21,305 nt of DNA from Nemertoderma westbladi (lineage: Eukaryota > Xenacoelomorpha > Nemertodermatida > Nemertodermatidae): contig JAUCBJ010004056.1 of the NCBI GenBank assembly GCA_032718475.1, positions 1 to 21,305 of the forward strand, in the 5' to 3' direction. Within the stretch, counting starts at the first letter, position 1. The number at the start of each line of letters is the position of its first letter. The position numbers and the translations under genes were made by a program. The notes under the pieces are model-generated. The model was not told the DNA's origin, searched no databases, and saw only the letters and a program-made list of their open reading frames with translations. Below are positions 19,511 through 21,305 of the stretch, one piece after another.

Positions 19511-21305
19511 GAAAAGATATTTTTCATATTTCTTACAGATGACATTCGTGCAATTTCAATGACCTAAAATGCTCACGATGTGTTTCTCAGTGTACTCAAA
19601 AATCCGAATATTAATATCTGATCCCTATATTTGACGTGACATTAATTGAGTATTAATCAGTTCGTGATTGACACAATAGCGATAGAATAGTTATAATTGT
19701 AATTGGTTTCCTTATTTGAACGAAGTGCGTGACTTTATCTCAAGTTATCCTTTAGCTGAAACCTCGTACGGCGATAGACAATAGTGCAAATTGGTCTCTT
19801 ACTTAAAATGGTAAATAGCGCTTCCTGTAGTGCGGTTGGTTCTTCATATGGGCCCTTCCTCGGCAGTAATCGTCGAATCCGCTAATCGGATTATTGTCAC
19901 GACTCAACCCATAAAAAAAGGCTTCCCTAAATCGTCTTCAAGAAACGGAAATCATGTGATTCCTTTAATGATTTAATACGATAAGTACAGTAAATGCCGA
20001 AATGCGCTCGATAAAAGGTGATCAGATTAGTAGGTTACTTAGTTAAATGATTTTCTTAAAATCCCCTCAATGAATGGTTGGTTTGCGCAATTATATCCAT
20101 CCTCCTCCATTGTTACTGTCCGTTTAGTAACAGCTGCTTTTGTCTGCAAATCATTACTGAAGCTTAATTTCCGAAGCACAGTATCGGTTCATGCTGTGGC
20201 TTCTTCAATAATTAATGTCAAATTACCTAAACATCATTGCGCAGTGGCTTTGGCAGTTAGAAGTAAGTAAAGTGCACTCTTACTTAACTTTCTCAAAGTA
20301 AGAAAAGTCGTTTCCTTTGCTTCCTTGTGTGTCTTGTCTATGTTTTTGTTACTTAGAGATTACGAAATCATCTCATCACTAACGAGTTTGTATGCTTACT
20401 AGTTTCAAAAGCGATCCAACTAGGTTTCTTTCGCTTATTCAATCAGGCCTGTCAGACATTACCTACAGCTATTCGCTTTGGCCCTACGGTACGTGATCTA
20501 TTTTGCAATCACTGCCCCTAAATGCTCCTCACTGCAACCCCCTGCGAATTTACTTAGTGTCAATATTGATACGACGCATTGTCAATACAAATTTCAGAAT
20601 GAGAATTTCTCTCAGCGATTTTCTATTTTTGAAGTTGTCCACGCAATTTCATTAAAGCATTAATTTTCAAAGTTGGCAAAAAGGATTATAAACACGAGTG
20701 ACTGCAATGAATCCTAGAATACAAATTAACTTAACGCGGGGTTTGGAAGGACTAATGGCTATTTCATCTAAATAAATATTCCAGCAATATGCCTTAATAA
20801 TTGTCGTGTCAGAAGAATTCATGAGGATAGGTTTGGTGTATCTGATGATAAAGACACTAGATATAGATAGATAAGGATGTGAATTTTGGCTCTTTTTTGG
20901 AACGGTTGATCGGGCAGTCAAGCCTATATTTTATACTTAAAAGAATATCACTCCGAGCATATGAGCAATCAACATGTTCCATATCATCTCTCTTCGTTTG
21001 TTTATCGTTATCCAGCGTTTACCAGAGCATTTATATGTAGTTTATTAGCATAAGAATCATCCTATTTGGCAACAATTTACTTATGTCAAAATCTTCTGTA
21101 TCAATGCCCTGAGCATTGCAGTTGTACTTCCCAAATCAATCCACGGCCGGCCCCCTCCAATAAACCCCAGGGGAATTGATTCCTTCCTCAGACAGAAGCC
21201 GGAAACCTTCCACTTAGCCTCTGTGACCGTTCCTTATGGCAATCAAGATAACTAATTTCAGTCCTGTGACGGCTTAACAGCCTCAGTTGTTAGATATGAT
21301 ACAGG
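19511..21305. other. AT-rich intronic stretch without gene
   Basis: Short open frames near 20070-20270, 20478-20663 and (minus) 20667-20921 have no recognisable domain or coding-like composition. I see no RNA gene, repeat family or TSP1 exon here. Confidence 0.5.

Larger units (their letters stand above)
12100..21305 (+). other. Intron 2 of the THSD7-like gene (continues past window)
   Basis: The donor GGAG|GTGAGT at 12099/12100 is strong. No downstream stretch encodes an obvious TSP1 continuation in phase 1, so the intron probably runs beyond the right edge and is at least 9.2 kb. It hosts a perfect-arm hairpin (12711-12738), an old reverse transcriptase relic, and a split short repeat with a nested RTE-like element. 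A very short exon could have been missed. Confidence 0.6.

Overview
The window looks like nuclear DNA of an invertebrate animal. It has spliced coding exons with GT/AG borders for a large extracellular protein of many thrombospondin type-1 (TSP1) domains, AT-rich introns, a long satellite-like array and non-LTR retrotransposon copies. Nothing suggests a bacterial or organelle origin. The exact phylum cannot be read from the sequence; a mollusc-like or other lophotrochozoan source is a guess.

Layout. Bases 1-370 are AT-rich and carry no gene. Bases 371-6590 are one tandem array of about 205 copies of a GC-richer 30-bp unit. It is built in tiers: a 930-bp duplication, a 1,108-bp higher-order period, a 358-bp duplication, and scattered 28-bp units that shift the phase. 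Long reading frames through the array follow from a repeat length divisible by three and are not treated as genes. Bases 6591-8774 are AT-rich with no supported gene.

Two plus-strand coding exons follow, at 8775-9494 (signal peptide plus three TSP1 domains) and 11310-12099 (three more TSP1 domains and the start of a seventh). They join in phase 0 inside a TSP1 domain and encode the N-terminal part of a THSD7A/THSD7B-type protein. The second exon ends in phase 1 and the rest of the gene lies beyond the window, so everything from 12100 onward is probably intron.

The introns hold layered mobile DNA. Intron 1 has a ~242-bp interspersed repeat of unknown family (9582-9823). A second copy in the large intron (16675-19500) is split by a 5'-truncated RTE-like retrotransposon (16825-19386) with a 12-bp target-site duplication, a (TAG)n tail and three in-frame stops. 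A much older relic of a related reverse transcriptase lies at about 14500-15030. The nested insertions give a relative chronology: short repeat first, then RTE copy, then stop mutations.
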